Source of the DNA: an uncultured Clostridia bacterium
GTDB lineage: Bacteria; Bacillota; Clostridia; Oscillospirales; Acutalibacteraceae
Reading direction: 5' to 3'
Length of the DNA stretch: 64,000 bases
Assembly: GCA_945787805.1 (NCBI GenBank)
Contig: CALZID010000005.1
Span: forward strand, 1 to 64,000
The translations under genes were made by a program, and so were the position numbers. This document shows positions 1 to 8,700 of this stretch, piece after piece (position 1 is the first letter of the stretch; each line of letters begins with the position of its first letter). A model generated the notes under the pieces. It worked only from the letters and a program-made list of their open reading frames with translations. It was not told where the DNA came from and did no database searches.

Positions 1-64
1 CATCTGGTAGAGCGCCACCTTGCCAAGGTGGAGGTAGCGAGTTCGAGCCTCGTCATCCGCTCCA
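1..64 (+). tRNA. tRNA-Gly (GCC), 5' truncated by window edge
   Basis: The anticodon arm has a 5-bp stem (CCACC/GGTGG, 17-33) around the loop TTGCCAA, giving anticodon GCC for glycine. The T arm GAGTTCGAGCCTC is intact and the 3' acceptor strand CATCCGC is followed by discriminator T and an encoded CCA at 62-64. The first bases of the acceptor stem and D arm lie outside the window, so the gene is incomplete only because of the cut. A hairpin terminator follows. Confidence 0.95.
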
Positions 65-73
65 TAAAAAAAC

Positions 74-112
74 AGGACACAGAATTCTCCCAGTTTCTTG
101 TGTCCTATTTTT
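74..112 (+). terminator. rho-independent terminator after tRNA-Gly
   Basis: AGGACACA (74-81) pairs with TGTGTCCT (99-106), followed by ATTTTTA. It sits ten bases after the tRNA-Gly CCA end. The same GGACAC word recurs in the first hairpin of the array at 244-262. Confidence 0.8.
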
Positions 113-127
113 ATCAAAAAAATATTC

Positions 128-202
128 GGCGACATAGCCAAGTGGTAAGGCGTGGGTCTGCAAAACCCTGATTCATCGGTTCAAATCCGATTGTCGCCTC
201 CA
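128..202 (+). tRNA. tRNA-Cys (GCA)
   Basis: The acceptor stem GGCGACA (128-134) pairs with TGTCGCC (192-198). Discriminator T and an encoded CCA (200-202) follow. The anticodon loop CTGCAAA gives GCA, cysteine. The anticodon stem has four good pairs and a T-T mismatch at its top, which does not disturb the other identity elements. The T arm is GTTCAAATC. It is followed at once by a terminator hairpin. Confidence 0.95.
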
Positions 203-203
203 A

Positions 204-239
204 AAAATAAAGGACTTCTTGCGAAGTCCTTTATTTTTT
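204..239 (+). terminator. rho-independent terminator after tRNA-Cys
   Basis: A long perfect stem, AAATAAAGGACTTC with GAAGTCCTTTATTT around a TTGC loop, ends in a T run. The symmetric A and T flanks would let it work in both directions. Confidence 0.9.
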
Positions 240-243
240 GTGT

Positions 244-439
244 TTGTGTCCACAGGACACAACATCGTTTATCTGCTTTAGCAGATAACTTCATTTGAGC
301 GTAGCTCAACTTCATTTCGCTTGCGGACACAAAACGATGTTACACCTACGGTGTAAACGATGTAATGCTTCGCATTAACGATATTACGGCTAATGCCGTA
401 AACGATGTGGCTTCGCCAACGTTGTTGCACTTCGTGCAA
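244..439. repeat. array of about eight short hairpins with AACGATGT linkers
   Basis: Consecutive small palindromes fill this stretch: TTGTGTCC/GGACACAA (244-262), TTATCTGC/GCAGATAA (269-288), TTGAGC/GCTCAA (295-309), CGC/GCG (318-325), TTACACC/GGTGTAA (340-356), AATGC/GCATT (364-376), TTACGGC/GCCGTAA (384-401), TGGC/GCCA (408-418) and TTGCAC/GTGCAA (425-439). Loops are 2-4 nt, often TTC or TAC. Stem sequences differ, but linkers are near constant: CTTCATTT twice, then variants of AACGATGT. The array leads straight into the promoter of the four-helix-bundle gene. Stem sequence varies while pairing is kept, which points to structure rather than coding as the conserved property. Function is unknown. 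Confidence 0.85.
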
Positions 440-453
440 ATTTATGGTACAAT
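425..453 (+). promoter_or_regulatory. promoter of the four-helix-bundle gene, built into the last hairpin
   Basis: TTGCAC (425-430) and TACAAT (448-453) are 17 bp apart, with TGG before the -10 (extended type). The -35 box is the left arm of the last hairpin of the array, so folding and promoter recognition share the same bases. The ribosome site GAGG at 467-470 follows. Confidence 0.65.
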
Positions 454-478
454 TTATTTCATAAATGAGGTGACAGCA

Positions 479-835
479 ATGAAAGAGGATAAACTTTCGG
501 ATTTATCTATGCAATTATCCGTTGATGTTTTGAGACTAACAAAAGAACTAAAAGCAAAGCACGAAACTATAATTTCAAATCAAATTGGCAGAAGTGCAAC
601 AAGTGTTTGTGCCAATATTGCAGAAAGTAAATACGGACACAGCCGTGCAGATTTTATTGCTAAACTTGAAATTGCATTAAAAGAAGCCAATGAAACAGGA
701 AAATGGTTAGAAATGCTTTTGAAATCCGACTACATTGATGAAGCAACCTATAAGTCTATTGATAAAACTTGTTCGACTATTCGTATATTATTGATTGCTT
801 CGATTAAGACGGCGAAAAGCAAATTAAACAAATGA
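479..835 (+). CDS. four-helix bundle protein (23S rRNA intervening-sequence / Avd-like family)
   Basis: A 118-residue, all-helical protein. The motif QIGRSATSVCANIAES (about residues 34-49) and the later SRADFIAKLEIALKEANET with a WLE are the hallmarks of the four-helix-bundle family first seen in 23S rRNA intervening sequences and related to Avd of diversity-generating retroelements. Those relatives form ring-shaped pentamers that bind nucleic acid; the role of free-standing members is not known. The start is the ATG at 479 after GAGG; the frame stays open upstream to 365, but that part only translates the hairpin array and lies upstream of the promoter. No reverse transcriptase or variable repeat is nearby, so this is not an obvious DGR. 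It sits 18 bp ahead of the GIY-YIG gene and may be co-transcribed with it. Confidence 0.85.
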   Translation: MKEDKLSDLSMQLSVDVLRLTKELKAKHETIISNQIGRSATSVCANIAESKYGHSRADFIAKLEIALKEANETGKWLEMLLKSDYIDEATYKSIDKTCSTIRILLIASIKTAKSKLNK

Positions 836-853
836 ACATATGAAGGTGATAAT

Positions 854-1699
854 ATGAGTTTTAATAAGACAATTCAAATGTGTATTTTCGATGGAAACCC
901 TAATGGTATAATTATGTGTGAATTATCGAACTGGAATGGTCGTGTTTATAAAGTTTCTAGAAACGACTTGAATGAATTTGCAAATCGTGCAGATTCTGAA
1001 TTTACAGGTGTTTATTTTCTTTTCGGTAAAGATGAAGATAATAATGATACTGTTTATGTTGGAGAAGCCGAAAAAATGCTCGTTAGGTTAAAACAACATA
1101 TTAAAGATCATAACTATTGGAATGATTGTGTTGTTGTTATTTCAAAAGATAACATTTTGAATAAGGCACACGTTAAATTTCTTGAGAATAAATTTTATAA
1201 TTTAGCTAATGATGCAAACCGTGCAACAATAATTAACAGTACTGTTCCGACATGTTCTTCAATTTCAGAGTTTGATAAATCCATGCTGGAAGAATTCATT
1301 GAAAATGCTAAACTTCTGGTTAATACTTTAGGCTACAAAGTTTTTGATAAAATCGATGTTTCGGTTATAGAGACTAACGAAGAAAAACAAAATGTTTTCT
1401 TCATCAAAGCTGCTCGTGGAGCAGATGCAAAAGGATTACTCGTTGCGGATGGATTCTTAGTAGCAAAAGGTTCTAAAATTGCAAGGGACACAGCTCCAAG
1501 TATGTCTGCAAACTTAATTAATTTGAGAAAAAAGTTGCTTGATAAAGGGATTATTGACCAAGAATTTTCGTTTGTTTCTGATTATGTGTTTACTAGCCCT
1601 TCACTTGCAGCGGCAGTTGTGATGGGTAGAAATGCAAACGGAAGAACAGAATGGAAAACTGTAAATAATAAAAGCATAAAAGATATCGAAGAACAGTGA
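854..1699 (+). CDS. GIY-YIG nuclease family protein with C-terminal DUF4357
   Basis: A 281-residue protein. GVYFL (52-56) and TVYVGEAE (66-73), followed by an arginine (R78) and a downstream Glu near residue 112, match the GIY-YIG nuclease core, a single-metal DNA-cleaving fold; the second Tyr is present as VYVG. The C-terminal part, ending with GRNANGRTEWK (258-268), matches DUF4357, a small domain often fused to GIY-YIG or restriction-type proteins. AAGGTG at 843-848 is the ribosome site. It lies between the four-helix-bundle gene and a small membrane protein, all three visibly more AT-rich than the genes after 2371. Related proteins occur as stand-alone accessory genes; the target is unknown and no methylase partner is present. 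Confidence 0.85.
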   Translation: MSFNKTIQMCIFDGNPNGIIMCELSNWNGRVYKVSRNDLNEFANRADSEFTGVYFLFGKDEDNNDTVYVGEAEKMLVRLKQHIKDHNYWNDCVVVISKDNILNKAHVKFLENKFYNLANDANRATIINSTVPTCSSISEFDKSMLEEFIENAKLLVNTLGYKVFDKIDVSVIETNEEKQNVFFIKAARGADAKGLLVADGFLVAKGSKIARDTAPSMSANLINLRKKLLDKGIIDQEFSFVSDYVFTSPSLAAAVVMGRNANGRTEWKTVNNKSIKDIEEQ

Positions 1700-1722
1700 T
1701 CATATAAAGGTTTCAAATAAAA

Positions 1723-2241
1723 ATGTTAGATTTTATTATAGGTGTATTTACAACAATCATTTCAACCTTGTTAATAGGACTGTGGGGAATTTTAATTATA
1801 AATCCGTACAAAACTCACTTAACAATTTATAAAAAAACTTTAAGATTTATCCGAAATTTTGAAGATCCTCGCAGATTTGAAGGGCAACTTGCACTAAATG
1901 TATTACAAACAAATTGTATCAAGAGACAAATTGAAGAACTAGAAGAAATTTTGGATTTAATCGAAGAACAAAAAGACTTAAACAGATTTTGGTATTGGTT
2001 ATTTAGTTCTAAAAATGTTTCGCGATATTTGAATACAATATATGAATATATAAGAAACCCGATTATGCTTAATAAGCAGAAAGAATTTAAGGATGACTAT
2101 GTTCTAGATTGCAACCTTTTCTTCAAAAAACTAAAGAAAATAGTTAAAATACCAAATTGGAAAGTATTGATTTTACTCATTTTAGTAACAGTTTTAATAA
2201 CCTCTATTGTAATTGTCTCAATATATATTGTTAATTATTGA
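1723..2241 (+). CDS. small membrane protein of unknown function, two transmembrane helices
   Basis: A 172-residue protein with one hydrophobic helix at each end (about 2-25 and 148-170) and a charged, helix-rich middle (residues 40-145) that holds a coiled-coil-like Glu/Leu stretch around residues 66-85. No known family is recognised. The 23-bp gap from the GIY-YIG stop and the shared base composition suggest one transcript, closed by the terminator at 2307. The two-helix topology would put the middle region in the cytoplasm if both ends face out, or the reverse. Some short membrane proteins beside nucleases act as effectors in defence modules, but nothing in the sequence proves that here. 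Confidence 0.7.
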   Translation: MLDFIIGVFTTIISTLLIGLWGILIINPYKTHLTIYKKTLRFIRNFEDPRRFEGQLALNVLQTNCIKRQIEELEEILDLIEEQKDLNRFWYWLFSSKNVSRYLNTIYEYIRNPIMLNKQKEFKDDYVLDCNLFFKKLKKIVKIPNWKVLILLILVTVLITSIVIVSIYIVNY

Positions 2242-2306
2242 AATTGAATAAAAAATCCCTCTGTTTTCAGGCACTTTCAATTCGTGTCATTAAGTTCAAA
2301 CTGCCC

Positions 2307-2339
2307 AAAAAATCTCGTTCTTCGGAACGAGATTTTTTT
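2307..2339. terminator. bidirectional terminator between converging genes
   Basis: AAAAAATCTCGTTC and GAACGAGATTTTTT form a 14-bp perfect stem around a TTCG tetraloop, with A and T tracts on both sides. It separates the plus-strand accessory block from the minus-strand radical SAM gene. Confidence 0.92.
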
Positions 2340-2370
2340 ATCCAAGCCGACAGGCGTGGTATATTTTCAC

Positions 2371-3204
2371 TCAAAACTTTCTCACAAAGCTACATCTCTT
2401 GCAAAGCTCTTCGGGTGCTTTGCGGCAAGAAAATCCATTGTAAATACTTTGTGCTCTCGGGGAATTTATAATCTCATCCAAATCCTTTTCAAAAATATTG
2501 CCGAGATTTATTTCACCGTTATTGTCAAGACAACAGGGCACAACCGTTCCGTCTGCAAGAATGCCTATTTGGTCACGAAGTCCGTAGCAGAAGATGTTTT
2601 CGTCCGTGTCGTTACTTTCAAGGGTAGGCCAGTCGAACTTATTGCCGTATTGCAAATAAATCTTATTGCCAATTCGGGTTCCGTTGCGTTCTTCCGCCCA
2701 AGGTTTCGGGAAGTAATTTTCAAGTGTATTTAAAATTTCATCATTCAAACTGTCTTTTCCGCCGTTGTTCCAAAGTCTGAGAACGACGGTTTTTCTGTTT
2801 TCGGCAAGCTTTGTATATTCAAAACAAATTTTCAGATATTCTTCAAAGTCATTCTTATTATCATTGGCTTCAAAAGAGTGCAATGAAATCACAGTTTTAT
2901 AATGGGAGCTTGAATTTAAAAGAATATCTCTGTTTTTATTCAGAAGAGTACCGTTTGTGGTAATAATAACTTTGAAATTCATTTTGTCCGCAAGATTTAA
3001 AAAAATTGGGAACTCCGGGTGGCAAAGGGGCTCGCCGAGAAGATGAAAATAAATATAGTCGGTATAGTCCCTGATTTTTAGAAGTACAGTTTCAAATTCA
3101 TTCAAAGTCATTCTGTGTTTTTCTCTTGTTGTGCCCGGACAAAACGAGCATCTCAAATTACAGATGTTTGAAATCTCAACATATACTTTCGCAAAGCGTT
3201 TCAT
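2371..3204 (-). CDS. radical SAM / SPASM domain protein
   Basis: A 277-residue enzyme. The cluster motif C15-x3-C19-x2-C22 (CNLRCSFC) binds the [4Fe-4S] cluster that cleaves S-adenosylmethionine. A GEP motif (57-59) and a TTNGT strand follow the usual radical SAM barrel order. The C-terminal region has VVPCC and CRKAPEELCKRC, the cysteine pattern of a SPASM auxiliary cluster. Such proteins mature peptides or modify small molecules; no precursor peptide gene is visible next to it, so the substrate is open. The start follows a clear GGGGTG ribosome site. It is divergent from the FemX-like gene and alone in its transcript. Confidence 0.88.
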   Translation of the reverse strand: MKRFAKVYVEISNICNLRCSFCPGTTREKHRMTLNEFETVLLKIRDYTDYIYFHLLGEPLCHPEFPIFLNLADKMNFKVIITTNGTLLNKNRDILLNSSSHYKTVISLHSFEANDNKNDFEEYLKICFEYTKLAENRKTVVLRLWNNGGKDSLNDEILNTLENYFPKPWAEERNGTRIGNKIYLQYGNKFDWPTLESNDTDENIFCYGLRDQIGILADGTVVPCCLDNNGEINLGNIFEKDLDEIINSPRAQSIYNGFSCRKAPEELCKRCSFVRKF

Positions 3205-3272
3205 TTTCTCACCCCTAATGCTTTAATTTTAACACAAAAACACCGAATATAAAATAAAAACTTTCTTTTTTA

Positions 3273-3301
3273 TTGAAACAAAGTTTTTGATGTGATAGAA
3301 T
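3273..3301 (+). promoter_or_regulatory. promoter of the femX-like/GH43 operon
   Basis: TTGAAA (3273-3278), 17 bp, TAGAAT (3296-3301) with TGA before the -10. The -10 overlaps the region of a possible GTG start at 3292, which shows that start cannot be in the mRNA and supports 3334. Confidence 0.75.
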
Positions 3302-3333
3302 GTTTTCATAAAAATATCAACGGAGATTTTGTT

Positions 3334-4659
3334 ATGTATGATTTCAGAATTGAAAAGGATTTAACCGCATTCGACAACTTTGCAGAAGCAAATAAAGGCT
3401 CATATCTTCAATGCTCAAAATGGGCAGAAGTGAAAAAGAGTTGGGGCGCAAGATTTTACAGCGGATTTTTCGGCGAAGAGAGAATTCTCACTTGCCTTGT
3501 ATTGTCAAGAGTATTGCCCGTTGCAGGCGAGATTTGGTATATCCCCTGCGGTCCTTTGTGCGACTACAAAAACGAAGGCTTGCAAAAAGAATTTACGGAG
3601 TTTATTAAAGGCGAAGTGAAAAAAGCGGGAGTAACCTGTCTTTTAATTGACCCGCTTATTCCGCTGCGAATTGACGGTGAAATCTGCGAAGACGGTATAG
3701 ATGCCCATAAATTACTGACATCTTGCGGATATACTTTAAACCCAAAAATCGAAACATACACTTACAAACACCCCGTGCAGACATACATTCCTTTAAAAGA
3801 TATGGACGGAAATATGATTCCTGCCGATAAGATTTTAAAGAATTGCGAAAAGGGAGTCCGATACAGCGTGAGAATCGGTACAACCCGCGGCCTTGAATCA
3901 AAGCTTTATACCTATGAAGATGTGAAGAATAATCCGCAGATTATGGATGATTTTATGAGCGTTATGCACGACACATCTAACAGAAACGACTTTGTTTCCC
4001 GTGACGGTGATTACTGCAAAAATCTTATGGAAAAATTCAAGGATAATTCGGATATTATCATGGTTTATTACAACAAGAAAAAAGACTGTGAGTTAGAAAA
4101 TGAGCGTCAGGCTAAAAAACAAGAGCTTTTAACTGCCCTTGAAACTGCCCCCGAGAAGAAAATCAAGGGTATTAAGGGTGACATTGAAGCCATTGACAGC
4201 AATACCAAAAATTTTCAAGTAAGAATGGAAGAAACAAAGGATTATCCCGACGATGCCATAATCCCCGTTGCAGGCGGATTTACTCTTCGCTACGGCGGAG
4301 TTGCGTCATGTCTTTTCGGCGGAACAAGAAATATTATCCGCAATAACACCCGTTCAAGTCATTATCTTAACTATCTTCGCATTTGCAAGAGTATTGAAGC
4401 GGGCTGCGATTATCATGATTTAGGCTATGTGCTTGTTGATTCGCCTGAAATCAATAAGGACGGTACTCTCGGTGAAATGAAGCCTAACAAGGACTTTGTG
4501 GGTATCAACGAATTTAAGATGAGCTTCGGCGCAAAATATATGGAATTTATCGGCGAATATGTGCTTGTGGGTAATAAAATGAAATATTATCTTTACTCTA
4601 ACCTTATGCCAAAAGCCAAAAAAGCAAAAATGAAGCTCGTAAAACTTATCAGAAGATAA
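3334..4659 (+). CDS. FemA/FemX-family aminoacyltransferase (peptidoglycan bridge formation)
   Basis: A 441-residue protein with the two GNAT-like halves typical of Fem transferases, which add amino acids from aminoacyl-tRNA to the lysine or other side chain of lipid II on the cytoplasmic face. Features seen: the N-terminal WAEVKKSWG region, IPCGP, and a charged helical hairpin (about residues 250-300) inserted between halves, as in FemA and FemX; the second half carries GGFTLRYGG and DLGYV-type strands. ATG 3334 has CGGAG eight bases upstream and lies after the promoter; an in-frame GTG at 3292 overlaps the promoter. It is followed 10 bp later by the GH43-like gene. The residue it adds cannot be read from sequence. 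Confidence 0.88.
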   Translation: MYDFRIEKDLTAFDNFAEANKGSYLQCSKWAEVKKSWGARFYSGFFGEERILTCLVLSRVLPVAGEIWYIPCGPLCDYKNEGLQKEFTEFIKGEVKKAGVTCLLIDPLIPLRIDGEICEDGIDAHKLLTSCGYTLNPKIETYTYKHPVQTYIPLKDMDGNMIPADKILKNCEKGVRYSVRIGTTRGLESKLYTYEDVKNNPQIMDDFMSVMHDTSNRNDFVSRDGDYCKNLMEKFKDNSDIIMVYYNKKKDCELENERQAKKQELLTALETAPEKKIKGIKGDIEAIDSNTKNFQVRMEETKDYPDDAIIPVAGGFTLRYGGVASCLFGGTRNIIRNNTRSSHYLNYLRICKSIEAGCDYHDLGYVLVDSPEINKDGTLGEMKPNKDFVGINEFKMSFGAKYMEFIGEYVLVGNKMKYYLYSNLMPKAKKAKMKLVKLIRR

Positions 4660-4669
4660 GGAGAAAACC

Positions 4670-5602
4670 ATGCCATATTTATTTGCTCACTTTAAAGAAA
4701 AAATTACTCCCGACGGGGAACAGGTTTATTTCAGCGTCAGCCGTGACGGATATAATTGGGAAAAGGTCAACGACGGAAATCCCGTTTTGACCGCAACTCT
4801 CGGTGAAAAGGGTTGCCGTGATATTGAAGTATTAAGGCTTCATACGGGTGGCTTTGTAATTCTCACAACTGATTTGTGTGTTGCCAACCGCTATGACGAA
4901 AATCTTCATTTGGATTGGTCGAATATAAACAGAACGGGCAGCAAATGTCTTCGTATGTGGAGAAGCGACGATTTAGTGAATTTCAGCGAAGAAAAATTAG
5001 TGTATTTCGGCCGTGACGATTTCGGTTGTATGTGGGCTCCCGAAGTCTATTTTGAAGAAGAAACAGGGGAATATCTTATTCATTGGGGCTCAACCGTGGC
5101 AGAAGATGACTATAAGCACATGTCCATTTATTGCTCCGTTACAAAGGATTTTGAAACATTTTCAAAGCCAAAGCTGTTTTTCGCAAAGGACAATGAAATT
5201 CTTGATACACACATCCGCAAAATCGACGGTGTTTATCATATGTTTTATAAGAATGCCAATAATCCGTCAATGAATATGCACGCCACATCTAATAACCTTT
5301 ACGGACCGTATAAACACGATAAGGGCTTTGAAGAATATATGGCAAGTGAAATTGATAAACCCGGCTCTTATGAAGCGGGCACAAGCTTTGTTTTGCCCGA
5401 CGGAAAATGGTGCGTATTGTTTGACTTTTTCGGCTGTGAAAAAGAGAAAATGGGTTATGTACCGTTCATCTCGTCAAAACCCGGTGATATGAATTTTACC
5501 CGTTGTCCCGAAAAGTTTAGTTTTCCTTACGGCTTTAAACACGGCGGTGTGACAGAAATCACCGAAGAAGAATATGAAAAACTGAAAAATATCAAATACT
5601 AA
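4670..5602 (+). CDS. glycoside hydrolase family 43-like protein
   Basis: A 310-residue protein with the blade pattern of a five-bladed beta-propeller. Repeated aromatic strands (YFSVSRDGYNW, MWRSDDLVNF, YCSVTKDFETF) and WAPE at residues 122-125 are typical of GH43 and close clans, which cleave arabinose or xylose side chains from plant polysaccharides by inversion with an Asp base and Glu acid. No signal peptide, so it should act on imported oligosaccharides in the cytoplasm. AAGGAG precedes the ATG. It follows the FemX-like gene by 10 bp, an unexpected pairing. Exact substrate is not certain; the GH51 enzyme at 38519-40018 would fit with arabino-oligosaccharide use. Confidence 0.8.
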   Translation: MPYLFAHFKEKITPDGEQVYFSVSRDGYNWEKVNDGNPVLTATLGEKGCRDIEVLRLHTGGFVILTTDLCVANRYDENLHLDWSNINRTGSKCLRMWRSDDLVNFSEEKLVYFGRDDFGCMWAPEVYFEEETGEYLIHWGSTVAEDDYKHMSIYCSVTKDFETFSKPKLFFAKDNEILDTHIRKIDGVYHMFYKNANNPSMNMHATSNNLYGPYKHDKGFEEYMASEIDKPGSYEAGTSFVLPDGKWCVLFDFFGCEKEKMGYVPFISSKPGDMNFTRCPEKFSFPYGFKHGGVTEITEEEYEKLKNIKY

Positions 5603-5616
5603 TATACATAAAAACA

Positions 5617-5645
5617 TTGACAAATAAATTGATTAGGAATATCAT
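5617..5645 (+). promoter_or_regulatory. promoter of the secreted repeat protein gene
   Basis: TTGACA (5617-5622), 17 bp, TATCAT (5640-5645), about 115 bp before the start codon, leaving a leader of roughly 110 nt in which no fold is obvious. Confidence 0.7.
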
Positions 5646-5760
5646 AGAATGTGATAGAAGAAATAGATAAAAAGAGCGGGTGATATGATAAAATAATGTG
5701 CAAAATTACCAAGGTCATAAATAGAATTAGTTAATTTTATTTTAAAAGGAGAAAATTATT

Positions 5761-8700
5761 ATGAAAAAAACTATAGGAAAGGTGCTATCGGTTTTAATCG
5801 TAATTTCATTGATTTTGTCACAAATGGCAATGCTGTCATTTGCAACTGAACCTGAAATTGTAAGCTTTACAGCCGTGGCACAAAACGATCTCATCGAGAA
5901 TTATAACGGTTGGTATACAACCGATTGGATTTGGGACGAAGAACTGCAAACTTCTATAGAATCAGAAGAATATTTTTACTATGGCGTTTATGATGCTGAT
6001 ATAGAATTTACAGTTGAATACGCAGACGGCAGAATTTGTCAGGGCTCTGAGGAATACATTTACGAAGAAACAGGCGAACGGATAAGTGTATATGGTAGTC
6101 AGAGTTATGAAAACCAATGGGGTGTGGGTACATACCAGGTGCCGGTTGAATTTTGCGGTGTTGAAACTACTGTAGAAATAGAAGTTGTTGAAAATCCTAT
6201 TGAGAGCATTTCGGCGGTGGCACAAAAAGAACTCATCGAGAATTATGACGGTTGGTATACAACCGATTGTATTTGGGACGAAGAACTGCAAACTTCTGTA
6301 GAAACAGAAGAATATTTTTACTATAATATTCAAGATGCCGATATAGAATACACAGTTGTATATAAAGACGACAGAGTTTTCCAAGGCGACGAGTATGAAA
6401 TTCTTGAGCAAACAGGCTATGGCATAATGGTAAGCGACGGTCAGAGTTACGACAGACAATGGGTCGTCGGCACACAAGAAATAGGAGTTTCATTCCTTGG
6501 CTTTGAAACTACCGCAAAGATAAATGTTGTTGAACATCCTGTTAAAAGCATTACAGTAAAACAGGGCAGAGATTTAGAAGAAGGTATACACGGTTATTAT
6601 AGAACAGATTATTTGCATGATGAAGATGGAAATTTTATAGGCAAATCCGACGTATATTTCCGCTATGATGTTTACGCAGCCGATTTAGAGTATATTATTG
6701 AATATAAAGACGGTACAATACTTCAAGGCAGCGAATATGACATTTATAAAGAAACAGGCAGAGAAATAGAATTGAGCAGTACCCAAAATAACGAAAAACA
6801 ATGGAGCGTTGGCACAAATCCGTTAAATGTTTCGTTTATGGGCATTGAAACCACTGCACAGATTAAGGTCGTTGAAAACTCGGTTGACCGCGTTATTGTT
6901 GAAGATGAAAAATACATAGAAAATGCAGACGGATATTGGAATTATGAGAACGATGAAGCATATTTCTATTATGACAAGACTCCTTCTTATACAGTAGTTA
7001 TGAAAGACGGTACCCGTTATGAGTCGTTATATGATGGCTATGCCGATATAGGCGATTACGATATTTATCCGTATATTGAAACTGACCAAAGTTATGATAA
7101 TCAATGGGGTGTGGGTAAACACTCAGCAAAGATGTACTTAGCGGGTAAAGAAGTTGAATTTGTTGCCGAAGTTGTTGAAACACCCATTGAGAATATGACA
7201 GTAACACCTATTAGAGACTTGATTTCGGGAATTGATAATTCGGATTACATCGGATATCTTGATTTCAATGTAGAAATTAAGTTTAAAGACGGCACAACAG
7301 ATAAGTGTTTAGCCAGCGATTTAGGTTATAAATACGGCTATCTTTTTGAAATGGTTGAAAGTGAAGACGCTACCGGTGTCGGTCATTTCAGCTTTATCGG
7401 CTATGAAGGTGAATATGAGTTCAAGTTCATTGAGAATCCTTACGAGTCAATTGAAATCAGCGGAACAGATGAGCTGACAATAAAATTCAATAGACTTGAC
7501 GGAACAAGTGAAACCGCAAAAGCCATTGATTATGAATGGCGTATGGGTGATGTCGGCTTCGACGGCGGTTACATAATCACAGATAAAGGTGCATATCCCG
7601 TCGGTATGCGTTATCTATTTGATGAAAATGAAGGCGCAGAATACCCAAATAAAGATGTTACTTTTGTTATTGGTGAAATGGAAAGTAATACTCTTGAAAC
7701 AAACAATTGGTATTTGACGCTTTCAAAGAGCAAAGACTATTTCAGAGAAATAGGTTATTATAAAGGTCTTAGTGGAGATAAGTTTTCGGGAATAGACGCC
7801 ACAAGCGCCAATGCAAATGTAACAGACCTTATCGGTATTGCTATACAGGTTCTTCAATATGAATATGAATGGGAATTTGTAGAAGAAATAGTTGACGGAG
7901 TGTATTACTGTTACGGTATTTACAATGTAGATGATGTTGTGGAAATGGTTGATAGAGTTTTCGGTATTTCAAATGTTGATTACACAAAACATCCCGGCTA
8001 TAACAGTAAAGACGGAACAATTAAGGTTCCTGAAATAGCAGGTTTTGGTGATGACGGCGGAGAGTTTTTCAAAATCACTTATAATGAAGTTTTCGAAAAC
8101 GGTAAGTGGACTATAACTAAAACATTTTACAGTTATTATGACGCAACCGTTACAACAACACTCATTCTTAACGAAAAAGGTCAAATCGAAAAGATTTCTT
8201 ATTTCAAAGATATTGCAGGCTGGACTCTTGAAAACGGCAAGTGGGCATATTATGAAAATGGCGCAAAAGTCACAAATCAATGGAAAAAAGACAGCAAAGG
8301 CTGGTGCTACCTTGGTGCTGACGGATATATGGCAACAAACAAATGGATTAGAGATTCTGTGGGTTGGTGCTATGTCGGTGCAGATGGATATTGCGTAACA
8401 AACCAATGGGTTAAAGATTCACACGGTTGGTGCTATCTTGATTCAAACGGCAGAATGGCAACAAACAAGTGGATTAGAGATTCAGTGGGTTGGTGTTATG
8501 TAGGTGCTGACGGTTATTGCGTAACAAACAAATGGGTTAAAGACTCACACGGCTGGTGCTATCTTGATTCAAACGGCAGAATGGCAACAAACAAGTGGAT
8601 TAGAGATTCAGTGGGTTGGTGCTATGTAGGTGCCGACGGTTACTGCGTAACTAACAAATGGGTAAAAGATTCACACGGTTGGTGCTATCTTGATGCACAA

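Noticed and set aside
244..439. CRISPR-like array
   Set aside because: The repeated linkers are only about 8 bp, the intervals are palindromes of unequal length and there are no cas genes.
365..478. N-terminal extension of the four-helix-bundle protein
   Set aside because: It translates the hairpin array, has no ribosome site at 365 and lies partly upstream of the promoter.
479..835. Diversity-generating retroelement accessory gene (avd)
   Set aside because: No reverse transcriptase, template repeat or variable repeat is present nearby.
2238..2733. Two plus-strand reading frames
   Set aside because: They run through a terminator and antisense to the radical SAM gene, with no ribosome site or family match.
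5962..6493. Minus-strand reading frames inside the secreted protein gene
   Set aside because: They mirror the repeats of the plus-strand gene and have no start signals.
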